From the NCBI GenBank assembly GCA_003576855.1, contig QEVI01000029.1, forward strand, positions 1-42,215: a stretch of DNA of 42,215 nt. Reading direction: 5' to 3'. Below, one piece after another: positions 1-8,372 of this stretch. Source of the DNA: Planctomycetota bacterium (GTDB lineage: Bacteria > Planctomycetota > Planctomycetia > Pirellulales > Lacipirellulaceae). Both the position numbers and the translations under genes were made by a program. The notes under the pieces are model-generated. The model had not been told where the DNA came from and did no database searches. It was given only the letters and a program-made list of their open reading frames with translations. The first letter of the stretch is position 1, and every line of letters starts with the position of its first letter.

Positions 1-5
1 GGGTC

Positions 6-45
6 CGGGGGAAGGGACCTTGGGGCCTCATGGTCCCTTCCCCCG
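6..45. repeat. Perfect hairpin, possible terminator of the neighbouring minus-strand gene
   Basis: Positions 7-19 (GGGGGAAGGGACC) are the exact reverse complement of 32-44, with a further C-G pair at 6/45 and a 12-base loop. The hairpin starts 23 bases past the stop of the minus-strand gene at 68-556, where a terminator would sit, but there is no T tract on either side. It could equally be an extragenic palindromic repeat. The 12-base string GGGGGAAGGGAC recurs at 39834-39845. Confidence 0.55.
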
Positions 46-64
46 CGCCCCGCCAAGCAACGTC

Positions 65-88
65 AACTCACCCACGAATTCCGCTGAG
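65..88 (-). repeat. Left copy of a terminal repeat core
   Basis: Read on the minus strand this 24-base stretch matches 42123-42146 of the plus strand at 22 of 24 positions, including the uninterrupted 14-base string GAATTCGTGGGTGA. The similarity fades beyond the core. It encodes the last residues (LSGIRG, stop) of the secreted protein at 68-556, so that protein appears to end inside the repeat. No inverted repeats or target duplications could be recognised, so the kind of element is unknown. Confidence 0.55.
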
Positions 89-502
89 GACCCAAATTTT
101 CGAGGCGTCTCCACCGTAGGTAGTTCCCGACGGGTCGCCCGCCAGCGGACGGAACTTGACTGTGAAGTTGACTCCACTATTGGGATAGATGTAGCCGCGA
201 TTGTTGGTGTAACTGTTCCAAAAAATGTCGGGAATCTGAGACCCCGTGAGTGTGATGACGAGGTCGGTGACTTGACCGTCTGAGTTATTTCCGACCATGA
301 AGGGCAACACCATCTCGGTCTCCCCCTCCTTCGGCATGCCGACGTCGTAGGATGCCGGCGTCGTGTCGGAGTCGCAGACAACCGGGGCGCCTGCAATCCG
401 GTGATACGTTATGCGCACCGGCTCGGCGAACGCGGATTGAAATGCGACGAAAGTCGCTATTGCTACGCTAAGAGAAGCAGTACATGTGGTTTTCGAGGAC
501 AT
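68..502 (-). CDS. Small secreted protein of unknown function, probably C-terminally truncated
   Basis: The frame opens at 556, but I favour the start at 502, which gives a clean signal peptide (MSSKTTCTASLSVAIATFVA followed by FQSAFA and a likely cleavage before EPVRI). The mature part of roughly 115 residues has alternating beta-type segments (EMVLPFMVGNNS, VTDLVITLTG, VNFTVKFRPL) and looks like an extracytoplasmic beta-sandwich. No family is recognised. The last residues, LSGIRG, lie within the repeat shared with the other end of the window. The original C-terminus, perhaps with a sorting signal, may therefore have been lost. Confidence 0.5.
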   Translation of the reverse strand: MSSKTTCTASLSVAIATFVAFQSAFAEPVRITYHRIAGAPVVCDSDTTPASYDVGMPKEGETEMVLPFMVGNNSDGQVTDLVITLTGSQIPDIFWNSYTNNRGYIYPNSGVNFTVKFRPLAGDPSGTTYGGDASKIWVLSGIRG

Positions 503-686
503 CAGAAGGTTCTCCGAAGGCGAACGATTCATGGTTACGACGCGGAGCGACACCATGCCGCCGCCGCTGCGTCATACCGCTAGGGCTAATTCCGCGGGCG
601 CGAAACAGCGTCGCCAGTCCCTTGCGAAGGTCGCAGGCGCCAAATCGCGAGCGCGGCGTTCCTTGCACAAAAGCGTTTCGAGAGTG

Positions 687-836
687 CTAGTACGTCCTGC
701 GGATATCGGCAAGCACCCCTTCCAGCAGCCCGTTGAAGTCGTAATCTCCGCCTGTAGCTGCAATATCGCTGACTGTCGATGCTAGTAGGCGCCGCGATTC
801 AAGTGTTTCTACCCGCAATCGCTTTCCTTTGTTGAC
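687..836 (-). pseudogene. Remnant of an LEPR-XLL-type secreted protein
   Basis: The minus strand encodes a basic stretch followed by RLRVETLESRRLLAS. This matches the LEPR-XLL signature at the N-terminus of large secreted planctomycete proteins (basic residues, then LExRxLL). Only about 30 residues follow before a stop. They contain GGDYDFNG, which resembles the start of planctomycete dockerin-like C-terminal modules, though the match is too short to be sure. The frame is open upstream to 1169 without a convincing start. A likely reading is the fused ends of a large gene whose middle was deleted. A short intact protein cannot be excluded. Confidence 0.4.
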
Positions 837-1277
837 CGCTGCGCGCCTTCGAAGCGGCCTATGGAAAGCAATTGTAGATTCCTTGTGTTCAACGAACTGG
901 CTTGCGCAACGGCGACCGGATAATTGCCGCCCACAAGGTCGCGGCAACGGCGAGCGTCGTTTTACCTTGCAGGCGACGATCGATGCGGAACCGGCGAGGA
1001 ACGGCGTCGTGCTGACTCCGTAATCGCTCGACGCCAAGCGGCATGCTGTCTCACGTCCCAGGCGGCCATCAGCGAGAAGAACGGCTGCTAGTCTTCTAAA
1101 CGCAATTGCGGCCGCGGCGTCACTGAAAACCTTGGCATTTCGTCGGACTTTCTTCGCGCTGCTTGCCATGCGAGCGCAGTTACGCTATGGGTAGTCGGAG
1201 CCGTAACCGCGTGTTCTCGTCTCGTTGCGACTGGCGACGTCCTTGCGGCCGCCGTCGCCGCTTCGGCGCTTGGACCT
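837..1277. other. Intergenic stretch upstream of the sigma factor gene
   Basis: No gene with convincing composition or start was found on either strand. The minus-strand frame running through here is the low-complexity upstream extension of the LEPR-XLL remnant. The stretch should hold the promoter of the sigma factor and kinase genes, but no clear -35/-10 pair can be named by eye. Confidence 0.4.
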
Positions 1278-1907
1278 ATGAGTTCCCACGCTGCGCACTT
1301 GCTGTCGCTGGCCCGGCAGGGCGACGCTACGGCGTTTCAGATGCTCTTGGCGCTGTACCGCAGCCGGTTGAAGCGGCTGATCGGCTTCCGGATGGACCGC
1401 CGCCTGGCGGGGCGATTCGACTTGTCGGACATCGTGCAGGACGCGCTGGTCCAGGCGTATTTGCATTGGCAGCGGTTCGCGTCGCTGCCCGACCGGCCGT
1501 TTTATGCGTGGTTGCGGGAGATCGCCTGCAACCGGCTGATCGACTTGCATCGGCGGCATGTCAAGGCGCAGCGCCGCAGCGTGGCCCGGGAACAGTCGCT
1601 GTCGGGTCCGCCGGTCTCGACGGCGGCGAGGCGGGACCTGGCAAGGCGGTTGGTCGACAGCGGTCTTTCGCCGAGTCGACACGCGGAACGCCGCGAGGCG
1701 CTGGACCAAGTCCACGCGGCGCTCGCACAGCTTCGCGACGACGACCGCGACCTGCTCGTCATGCGATTTCTCGAAGAGCTTAGCCCGGAGGAAATCGCCG
1801 ACGTGCTGCACATCAGTTACTCGGCAGTCACGTCGCGGCAGGTCCGCGCGCTCCAGCGACTGAGCGGACTGGTCGCCGGTCCGCGCAGCCGGGAGAAACC
1901 GTCATGA
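1278..1907 (+). CDS. ECF-family RNA polymerase sigma factor (planctomycete type)
   Basis: This 209-residue protein has sigma region 2 at about residues 10-90, including FDLSDIVQDALVQAY, where region 2.2 contacts core polymerase. Region 4 lies at about 140-200 (RDLLVMRFLEELSPEEIADV, then LHISYSAVTSRQVRALQRL as the DNA-binding helix-turn-helix). The two are joined by a basic linker. The architecture matches the planctomycete ECF sigma factors usually found beside Ser/Thr kinases. Its TGA stop overlaps the ATG of the downstream kinase (ATGA at 1904-1907), so the two are very likely translationally coupled. The kinase may control the sigma factor, but this is inferred from context. Confidence 0.9.
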   Translation: MSSHAAHLLSLARQGDATAFQMLLALYRSRLKRLIGFRMDRRLAGRFDLSDIVQDALVQAYLHWQRFASLPDRPFYAWLREIACNRLIDLHRRHVKAQRRSVAREQSLSGPPVSTAARRDLARRLVDSGLSPSRHAERREALDQVHAALAQLRDDDRDLLVMRFLEELSPEEIADVLHISYSAVTSRQVRALQRLSGLVAGPRSREKPS

Positions 1908-4900
1908 ACGATGCGCTTGCCATGCCGGCCACGACGGAAGAGCTCGGCGCCCTTGTCGAGGACCTAATTCAGCGACTGCGGCGCGGCGAATCGATCGACT
2001 GGGACGAATTGAGCCGGCTTCAGCCTCATCTCGCGGAGGAGCTCGCGGAGTTGCGGCCCGCCCTGGAACTGCTGTGTCAGCTCGGTGCGGCGTCGGCCGA
2101 AAAGCCGCCGCGCGGGTTAGCTGCCTCGAGCCCGCGTCGCGCCGAGCCGGAGGCGCCGACGCTCGGCGATTACCAGTTGATTCGGGAAATCGGGCGGGGC
2201 GGCATGGGAGTGGTGTACGAGGCGCGGCAATTGTCGCTCGATCGCCGTGTTGCGCTGAAGGTGCTGCCGCTGGCGGCGGTGCTCGACCCGCGGCAACAGG
2301 CCCGCTTCAAGACCGAGGCGCGAGCCGCCGCGCAGCTTCACCATACGAACATCGTGCCGGTGTTTTCCGTGGGGTGCGAGCGCGGCGTACATTACTACGC
2401 GATGCAGTACATCGAGGGCCGTTCGCTGGCCGACGTCATCGCCCAGTTGCGGGCGTCGCGCGGCAAGAGGCCAGACGATGCGACCTTGGCCGGCGTCGAA
2501 GATGCGACCGCCGCCTGTGGCACGGGGAGGCGTGGCGCGCCGCTCGCTGACGGCGACGGCGACCCCGCCGACACCGCCGCCGTCACGGTCGTGGACCAGC
2601 GGAACCGACGCCCAGGGGCGTATTATCGCACCGTTGCTCGCTTGGGGATGCAAGCTGCCGAGGCTCTGCATTTCGCCCACGAACACGGCGTATTGCACCG
2701 GGACGTAAAGCCGGCGAACCTGATGCTCGACGCAGCCGGCAACGTGTGGATCGCCGACTTCGGCCTGGCGCGCCTGGAGGCCGACGCCGGGTTGACCGTG
2801 ACCGGGGACCTCGTCGGGACGCTGCGGTACATGAGCCCCGAGCAGGCCGGCGCCGCTGCGGGATGCGTCGATCGGCGCACCGACGTGTACTCGTTGGGAC
2901 TCACGCTGTACGAATTGATCGCCCTGGAGAGCGCGTTCGACGGTCGCGGGCAGCGCAGCATCTTGCGCCAAATCGCCGACGAGGAGCCCCGGCCGCTTTC
3001 GCGGCTTGACAGGGACGTTCCGCGCGAGCTGGACACGATCATCCGCAAGTGCGTCGCGAAACGCGCCGAGGAACGTTACGCGACGGCGCAGGAACTGGCG
3101 GACGATTTCCGGCGCTTCTTGGACCATCGGCCGATATCGGCCCGCCGCAGCACGGCGGCCCAGCGGGCGCTTAAGTGGATGCAGCGCCACCGTGCGCTGG
3201 CAGCGATGGCCGCCGCGTCGATCCTGTTTGCGGCGGTCGTCCTGGGCGGGACCGTGTGGTGGTCGGCGTCGCGCGAACGAGACCGGCAACGAGCGATAGC
3301 GCTCGAACGTGAGCGCGAAGCGGCGGCGGGGCTTCGCCAGTTGCGAAAACTGGAATACGCGTTCGACATGCGGCGGATCAATGCGTCCCGTCTGAGCCAC
3401 GAAGCGCAGCTGGTGCGGTCGATTCTTGACAAGTACGCTGCGGGCACGCCCTCGGCGGACTTGCGGGGATTCGAGTGGCATTGGTATGCGAGCGCCCTGG
3501 ACGCGCTGCAGCGCGCTCGCCGCGAGACGACCGGCGTCCACTCGAGGCAGGTTTATTGCGTCGCCTTTTCGGCGGACGGCCGGACGATGGCGACGGCCAG
3601 CGAAGACGCTCGCGCCAAGCTCTGGCGTTACCCTTCGATGGAGCTCGTGCAAACGCTCGTGGGGCACTTCGGCGACGTCAACTGGGCGGCGTTCTCGCCC
3701 GACGACAAGACCGTCGCCACGTGCAGCGACGATGGCACAGTGCGGCTCTGGGACGCGGCGACGGGAACCGAGACCGGCTCGTTCGTCTCGAACCTCCGCT
3801 GGGCGCGGGACGGCGGACAGTCGGTCGCCTACCGCGTCGCCTTCACGGCCGACGGCAGGTCGCTGATCACCATGCACAGGCTCCATGCCAAGCTATGGAA
3901 TGCCGCGACGGGAGAACTGCTCGCGACGATTCCGGGGCGCGGGCTGGCCGTTGCGCGTTCACGCCGCGTGGCCGCTACGTCGCCGAGCGACGGGACGATT
4001 GCCCTTTGGGATCTCGACACGGCGCGCCAGCTTGGCAGCATCGCAACAGGCGCAGCCGTGTCGCTGAACGTCGGTCAGTTCGCTGCTGACGATCGCGTGC
4101 TCGTGGTCGCCGACGAGGCTGGATACGTCACTCGCTGCGACTTGAAGTGGGACGGCTCGGCGCTGAAGCCAGCCGGCCATCGCCGCTTCTTTGCCGGCGG
4201 CGCGGCTATCGAGGGGTTGTCAGTGTCGACGGATGCGCGGCGGGCGGCCGTGGCGTGCCGAGACGGCAGAATCGGCGTCTACGACGCCCGGTCGTGGCAG
4301 CGGATAGGCGGGCCCTACGGTCATACGAGTCGAGCGTGGTCGGCGACGCTTGCGCTGGATGGCGATTTCGTCCTTACGTCCGGTCAGGACGGCAACATCA
4401 CGCGCTGGGATGCCGCGTGCGAGTCATTCGCCGCAGCGCCAATAGGCCGGGCGTTCGCCTCTCTGTCGGCGTGTTACTCTCCCCGCGGGGACGTGCTGGC
4501 GGTGTTCATTCCACGCGTGCAGTGGCGCAAGCACGGCGATGCACTGCGCCTCCATAACGTCGAAACATGGAAGTGCGAAGTCCAGTACAGTTGCCGCAGC
4601 GGCGCCGACGACGAACATGACGGCGCGACGGACCTATTCGTCGACGCCATGGCGATTTCCCCCAGCGGACGGTTCATTGCCGTCACCGGCCGAAAGGGCG
4701 TTTTCGTGGTGGATCGGCGAACGTCGGCATCGGCGCCGGTGCTGGCTCACGCCTGGCCCGACTCGGGGCCGACGCCTGCGCGGGCGGAGTTTACCGAGGG
4801 CGTTGTCGGCAGCGCCGCGTTTCTCGACGACCGGCGGCTGGCCTTCGTCCGGGAGGGCGTGGCGCACCTGGCGGACCTCGGCGAAACGACGGCGGCCGTT

Positions 4901-5437
4901 CCACTGCGTCCGCCGGGGTCCGATGAAGTATATCACTGCGTGGCCGCATCGCCCGACGGCCGACAACTGGCGATTGGCGGCGAGTCGGGTTCGTTCTGGT
5001 TGTACGATGTCGCCCAGCGACGCTGGAAGCCGGGCGGGCGCGTGGCGTCGCGAGCGGTGGTGCGCATGGCGTACTTGGCGCCTCGCCCGTGGATAGCCCT
5101 CGCCAGCGAGGATGCGACTATCGCCATCTGGGACGTCGCCGCGGGGAGACTCCGCCATCAACTGGGCGGTCATCAGGACCCGGTCAACGCGTTGGCATGG
5201 TCGCCGCAGCAGGCGCGGCTGGCATCCAGCGGCTCGGGCGAAACCGGCGTCGTTCGCCTTTGGGACGTCGAGTTCGGGCAGCAAGTCGGCGCCTTGGAGA
5301 CGGGGGCCGACTGCGAAGTCCACGAGTTGGCGTTCGCTCCTGACGGCCGCTCGCTGGCGGCATTCGGAATCACCGGCACTATGGTGAAAGCGTTCCGATG
5401 GCAGGCGGCCAGGCCTGCCGAGCCGCGTGGTTTGTAG
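1904..5437 (+). CDS. Membrane Ser/Thr protein kinase with C-terminal WD40 repeats
   Basis: This 1177-residue protein has a Hanks-type kinase domain at about residues 88-410. The glycine loop is GRGGMGVVYEA (about 98), the ATP-binding lysine is K119 in VALKVL, the catalytic loop is HRDVKPANLML (H265, D267) and the metal-binding DFG is at D285, followed by the SPEQ activation-segment motif. All catalytic residues are present. A low-complexity insert of about 50 residues (about 190-240) sits in the lobe before the helix preceding HRD. One transmembrane helix lies at about 430-453, then a coiled basic segment. Residues about 540-1170 hold WD40-type repeats (for example TVRLWDAATG, IAIWDVAAG, VVRLWDVEFG) that should form one or two propellers outside the membrane. 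It is coupled to the sigma factor gene upstream. Confidence 0.93.
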   Translation: MNDALAMPATTEELGALVEDLIQRLRRGESIDWDELSRLQPHLAEELAELRPALELLCQLGAASAEKPPRGLAASSPRRAEPEAPTLGDYQLIREIGRGGMGVVYEARQLSLDRRVALKVLPLAAVLDPRQQARFKTEARAAAQLHHTNIVPVFSVGCERGVHYYAMQYIEGRSLADVIAQLRASRGKRPDDATLAGVEDATAACGTGRRGAPLADGDGDPADTAAVTVVDQRNRRPGAYYRTVARLGMQAAEALHFAHEHGVLHRDVKPANLMLDAAGNVWIADFGLARLEADAGLTVTGDLVGTLRYMSPEQAGAAAGCVDRRTDVYSLGLTLYELIALESAFDGRGQRSILRQIADEEPRPLSRLDRDVPRELDTIIRKCVAKRAEERYATAQELADDFRRFLDHRPISARRSTAAQRALKWMQRHRALAAMAAASILFAAVVLGGTVWWSASRERDRQRAIALEREREAAAGLRQLRKLEYAFDMRRINASRLSHEAQLVRSILDKYAAGTPSADLRGFEWHWYASALDALQRARRETTGVHSRQVYCVAFSADGRTMATASEDARAKLWRYPSMELVQTLVGHFGDVNWAAFSPDDKTVATCSDDGTVRLWDAATGTETGSFVSNLRWARDGGQSVAYRVAFTADGRSLITMHRLHAKLWNAATGELLATIPGRGLAVARSRRVAATSPSDGTIALWDLDTARQLGSIATGAAVSLNVGQFAADDRVLVVADEAGYVTRCDLKWDGSALKPAGHRRFFAGGAAIEGLSVSTDARRAAVACRDGRIGVYDARSWQRIGGPYGHTSRAWSATLALDGDFVLTSGQDGNITRWDAACESFAAAPIGRAFASLSACYSPRGDVLAVFIPRVQWRKHGDALRLHNVETWKCEVQYSCRSGADDEHDGATDLFVDAMAISPSGRFIAVTGRKGVFVVDRRTSASAPVLAHAWPDSGPTPARAEFTEGVVGSAAFLDDRRLAFVREGVAHLADLGETTAAVPLRPPGSDEVYHCVAASPDGRQLAIGGESGSFWLYDVAQRRWKPGGRVASRAVVRMAYLAPRPWIALASEDATIAIWDVAAGRLRHQLGGHQDPVNALAWSPQQARLASSGSGETGVVRLWDVEFGQQVGALETGADCEVHELAFAPDGRSLAAFGITGTMVKAFRWQAARPAEPRGL

Positions 5438-5743
5438 CCCGAAGGCGCCGCGCGGCGAGCGCGTCGCCATGCAGCGGGTTCGGCGTCGCAAATGTGGATT
5501 TCAATGTCCGGATTATCGCGGCGCGTTGGCGAATGCAGCTCCATATCTTTAGACGAGTGCTAGCACTGCTAGCGCTGCGTATCCGTACTGGCGCCAAAGC
5601 TGCTGATGTGGCGCTCAGACGATGCCGCGCGTGGCCGGCGCCGCTTCAAGTGGGTGCTTTAAATCGCGGAGCGTCGGCGTCCCACTGGTCCGGTGGTCCG
5701 GACTCCGTAGAATGCAATATACACCCGTACATATTACACCGCC
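5438..5743. other. Intergenic stretch, no gene seen
   Basis: About 300 bases separate the kinase from the helix-hairpin-helix gene. No supported reading frame, RNA gene or T-tailed terminator was recognised. A GCCGCGCGGC palindrome just after the kinase stop has no T tract. Confidence 0.35.
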
Positions 5744-6658
5744 ATGGTGCGAGCTGCCAAGTCAACGCCGCGGGGGCCGATCGTCGGTAACGACGCGATC
5801 GCCGATGCGCTGGCGGAAATCGCCGACTTGCTGGAGAAGCAGGGCGCCAACCCCTACCGAGTCCGTGCGTATCGGCAAGGGGCCGAGACCGTCCGTTACG
5901 CCGAACGGCCGTTGCAGCAGATCTTGGCGGAAAAGGGAGTCCGGGGCCTGATGCGCTTGCGGGGGATCGGCGATTCGCTGGCGGCGGCCATCGTGAAAAT
6001 CATCCACGCGAAAAAGGTGCCGTTGCTGGAACGGCTGCGAGGCGGGGGCGCGCCCGAGCGGCTCTTCAGCACCGTGGCCGATATAGGGCCCAAGCTCGCC
6101 GCGAGGATCCACGAGGAACTGGGCATCACGACGCTGAGCGAACTGGAGGCGGCCTGCTGGGACGGCAGGCTGGCGCGGGTGCCCGGCATGGGGCAGAAGC
6201 GGATCCGCGCGGTGCGGGAATCGCTGGCTGGGCGGTTTAATCGCGGGCGGGATCGTCCGGCGTCCCCCGCCGCAACGGCGGCGGCGGTGGACGAGCCTCC
6301 TGTCGATGAATTGCTGGACATCGATCGTCAGTACCGGGAACTGGCCGAACGCGACCGGCTTGTGCGCGTGGCGCCTCGGCGATTCAATCCCGAAGGGCGA
6401 GCCTGGCTGCCGATTTTGCATGCCGAGCGGAACGGCCGCGCGTACACGGCCATGTACTCCAACACCAGCCGGGCGCACGAGGTGGGCGCGCTACGCGACT
6501 GGGTCGTCATCTACCGCGAAGATAAGAAGCTGGGCGGAACCTGGACGGTCGTCACCTCGCGCAGCGGGCCGCTGAAGGGCCGTCGCGTCGTGCGAGGACG
6601 GGAAGCGGAGTGCGCGGCATGGTACCGCGAGCAGCCGACGCAACTGACGCTGGTGTGA
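5744..6658 (+). CDS. Helix-hairpin-helix protein resembling the N-terminal part of PolX, without polymerase domain
   Basis: Residues about 14-175 of this 304-residue protein match the start of bacterial family-X DNA polymerases. There is an 8-kDa-like domain (IADLLEKQGANPYRVRAYRQ), then three helix-hairpin-helix-type turns (LRGIGDSLAAAIV, VADIGPKLAARIH, VPGMGQKRIRAV) that bind DNA backbone. The nucleotidyltransferase palm and PHP exonuclease domains of PolX are absent. After a low-complexity linker (about 176-200) comes a separate C-terminal domain of about 100 residues (LPILHAERNGRAYTAMYSNT, VVIYRED, WTVVTSRSGPLKGRRVVRGR) that I do not recognise as an enzyme. A DNA-binding role in repair or nucleoid handling is plausible. 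The gene stands alone. Confidence 0.8.
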   Translation: MVRAAKSTPRGPIVGNDAIADALAEIADLLEKQGANPYRVRAYRQGAETVRYAERPLQQILAEKGVRGLMRLRGIGDSLAAAIVKIIHAKKVPLLERLRGGGAPERLFSTVADIGPKLAARIHEELGITTLSELEAACWDGRLARVPGMGQKRIRAVRESLAGRFNRGRDRPASPAATAAAVDEPPVDELLDIDRQYRELAERDRLVRVAPRRFNPEGRAWLPILHAERNGRAYTAMYSNTSRAHEVGALRDWVVIYREDKKLGGTWTVVTSRSGPLKGRRVVRGREAECAAWYREQPTQLTLV

Positions 6659-6818
6659 TCAGGCCATGGTTCGGCGGCGACGCTGACGTTGCCCGCGGGA
6701 GCGGCGGCGTGGAGTTGGCCCGACCGTCAGACTTGACCGTTGCGACGGCGACGCTGTCGGAGGCGCTTCGCGGCGGGGGCTACTGGGCTGCACGCGTCGG
6801 GACGAATGGTTCCCTTGC

Positions 6819-6850
6819 TTGCGCTGCGGGCTCTTTGCGCTGCAGGCTCG
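6819..6850 (+). repeat. Two tandem copies of a 16-base unit
   Basis: TTGCGCTGCGGGCTCT (6819-6834) is followed directly by TTGCGCTGCAGGCTCG (6835-6850), matching at 14 of 16 positions. It lies between the convergent ends of the helix-hairpin-helix gene and the thioredoxin gene and has no evident function. Confidence 0.5.
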
Positions 6851-6871
6851 TTATGAAATTGGCGCGGGGGG

Positions 6872-7474
6872 TCACTCGGCTGCGAGCTCGGCGACGGCGG
6901 CGTCGATGTCGGCGGGCGTGAATTGACGCTCGGCGCCTGGATCAATGCCGAAGGTTCGCCGCAGCTTGCCCGATTTATCGTATAGCTTGTAGTGGGGCAC
7001 CGAGCCGCCCTCGATTTCAAACGCTTCGACAGCGGCCGGGCCTCCGCCCTGGGCGCTCATCAGATGGACGGCGGCCGCAGCCGCCTTCGCGCGGACGAGC
7101 TTGGCCGCTCGAGGCGCGTCGTCGGCTTCGTCCATACTTACCGTCACGACGGCCAGGGTTTCCGGGCCGTACTTCTTGGCCAGTTCGTTGGTATGCGGAA
7201 GCTGAGCCAGGCAAGGCCCGCACCACGTCGCCCAGAAGTCGGCCAGGACGACTTTGCCGGCCAGGGAACGGATCGCTTCGTCGTAGCCGGCGCGATCCAC
7301 CGCTTTGAGTGCGGCATCGTCTGCCGGCGAGGGGGCGCCTTCGGCGCCGGGCGTATCCGCGGCGATATTGCCGTTGGTCTTGGCCGTAGGCGCCGCGGCG
7401 GGCTGGGTGCAACCCGCCGCGGTCGCGCATACTACGATGGCCGCCCATGCTGAGAGGCCGGACGATCTATTCAT
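6872..7474 (-). CDS. TlpA-like thioredoxin-fold lipoprotein
   Basis: This 200-residue protein begins with a lipoprotein signal peptide ending in the lipobox TAAGC (Cys 22), so it is expected to be membrane-anchored outside the cytoplasm. After a disordered Ala/Pro-rich linker, a thioredoxin fold begins at about residue 70 with [20 protein letters not shown]. The WCGPC pair is the redox-active site. The cis-proline region is seen in [11 protein letters not shown], which also fits the family. It is expected to reduce or exchange disulfides in exported proteins. Its ATG overlaps the last 8 bases of the upstream redoxin gene, so the two are co-transcribed and probably coupled. Confidence 0.87.
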   Translation of the reverse strand: MNRSSGLSAWAAIVVCATAAGCTQPAAAPTAKTNGNIAADTPGAEGAPSPADDAALKAVDRAGYDEAIRSLAGKVVLADFWATWCGPCLAQLPHTNELAKKYGPETLAVVTVSMDEADDAPRAAKLVRAKAAAAAVHLMSAQGGGPAAVEAFEIEGGSVPHYKLYDKSGKLRRTFGIDPGAERQFTPADIDAAVAELAAE

Positions 7475-8108
7475 ACTGAATCCCGCAGCCGAACTGCTTG
7501 GTCGTCGCCGGTTCGGGCGCGTTGCCCGCCAAGACGGCGTCGATGGCGTCCTTCAGGTAGTGGTTCTCCACCTTGTCTTCGTCTTGATTATCGTCGATCG
7601 CGCCCATGTAGACGACTTTCCGGTTCCCGTCGAGCAAAAACGCATGCGGCGTGACGGTGGCGCCAAAGGCCCGGCCGATCTTCTGCGATGAATCATAAAG
7701 GTAGTCGAACTGGAATCCCTTTTCTTCGGCGCGCTCTTTCATTTTCGGCAGGCGATCGGCCTCGTTGTTGTTTACGTTGATCGCCACGAGCGCCACTCCC
7801 TTGTCGGCGTACTGCTTGTGGAGGGCGACGAGGCGGTCTTCGTACGCCTTGGCCACCGGGCAGTGATTGGTCGTAAAGACGACCGCCACGGCTTTGGCCT
7901 CCTTGAGATCGGCGAGGCTATGCTTCTTGCCGTCGACGCCTTCCAACTTCGACCAGGCTGGCGCCGGGTCGCCGACTTCGAGCGATTTCTTTTCGGCCGG
8001 GCTGCTTTGAGCGTCCGCGGCGTCGGCGAAAAGCGTCCGCGGCGAACCTGCGGCCGCCGCCAACACCGCCAAGCCGACGAGCGTCTTCGATGCCATCTGT
8101 TTGCGCAT
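7467..8108 (-). CDS. Exported redoxin/peroxiredoxin-like protein
   Basis: The frame extends to 8180, but the start at 8108 is chosen because it gives a signal peptide ([21 protein letters not shown]) and has a GGGAG ribosome site 8 bases upstream. The 213-residue product has an AhpC/TSA-like thioredoxin fold: [68 protein letters not shown]. The single cysteine in TNHCPVAK sits where the peroxidatic cysteine of peroxiredoxins lies. The C-terminus, [10 protein letters not shown], holds a second cysteine that could resolve it. It forms an operon with the TlpA-like gene, which is a plausible reductant. The electron donor and substrate are unknown. Confidence 0.85.
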   Translation of the reverse strand: MRKQMASKTLVGLAVLAAAAGSPRTLFADAADAQSSPAEKKSLEVGDPAPAWSKLEGVDGKKHSLADLKEAKAVAVVFTTNHCPVAKAYEDRLVALHKQYADKGVALVAINVNNNEADRLPKMKERAEEKGFQFDYLYDSSQKIGRAFGATVTPHAFLLDGNRKVVYMGAIDDNQDEDKVENHYLKDAIDAVLAGNAPEPATTKQFGCGIQYE

Positions 8109-8372
8109 GACGGATCTCCCTGGAGTAATCGCCGGCGGGCGCGGGCCATCTCGCGCTGAACCCTCCGGCGACGGCATCAACTTACGCTGCGGAACGGCGG
8201 CTTGGCAATTACCCAGGGGCGGTTTGCCGGTGAGAGACGGGACCCTGCAGGCGACAGTGGCTGCGGCCGGCGGGCCAAGCAGAGGCCTCGGCCCGCGCTT
8301 GCGAACCGGGCGCTTTCGGCGAAGTGGCGACGGCTACTGGAACTTGGCGAGCCGCCCGGCGATACTCCCGGA

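Noticed and set aside
2117..3886. 589-codon open frame antisense to the kinase gene
   Set aside because: Its residue composition is that of a GC-rich shadow frame (many R, A, G, H), with no recognisable domain. The sense frame has full kinase motifs.
5440..5470. GCCGCGCGGC palindrome after the kinase stop as terminator
   Set aside because: It is short, in very GC-rich sequence, and without a T tract, so it is indistinguishable from chance.
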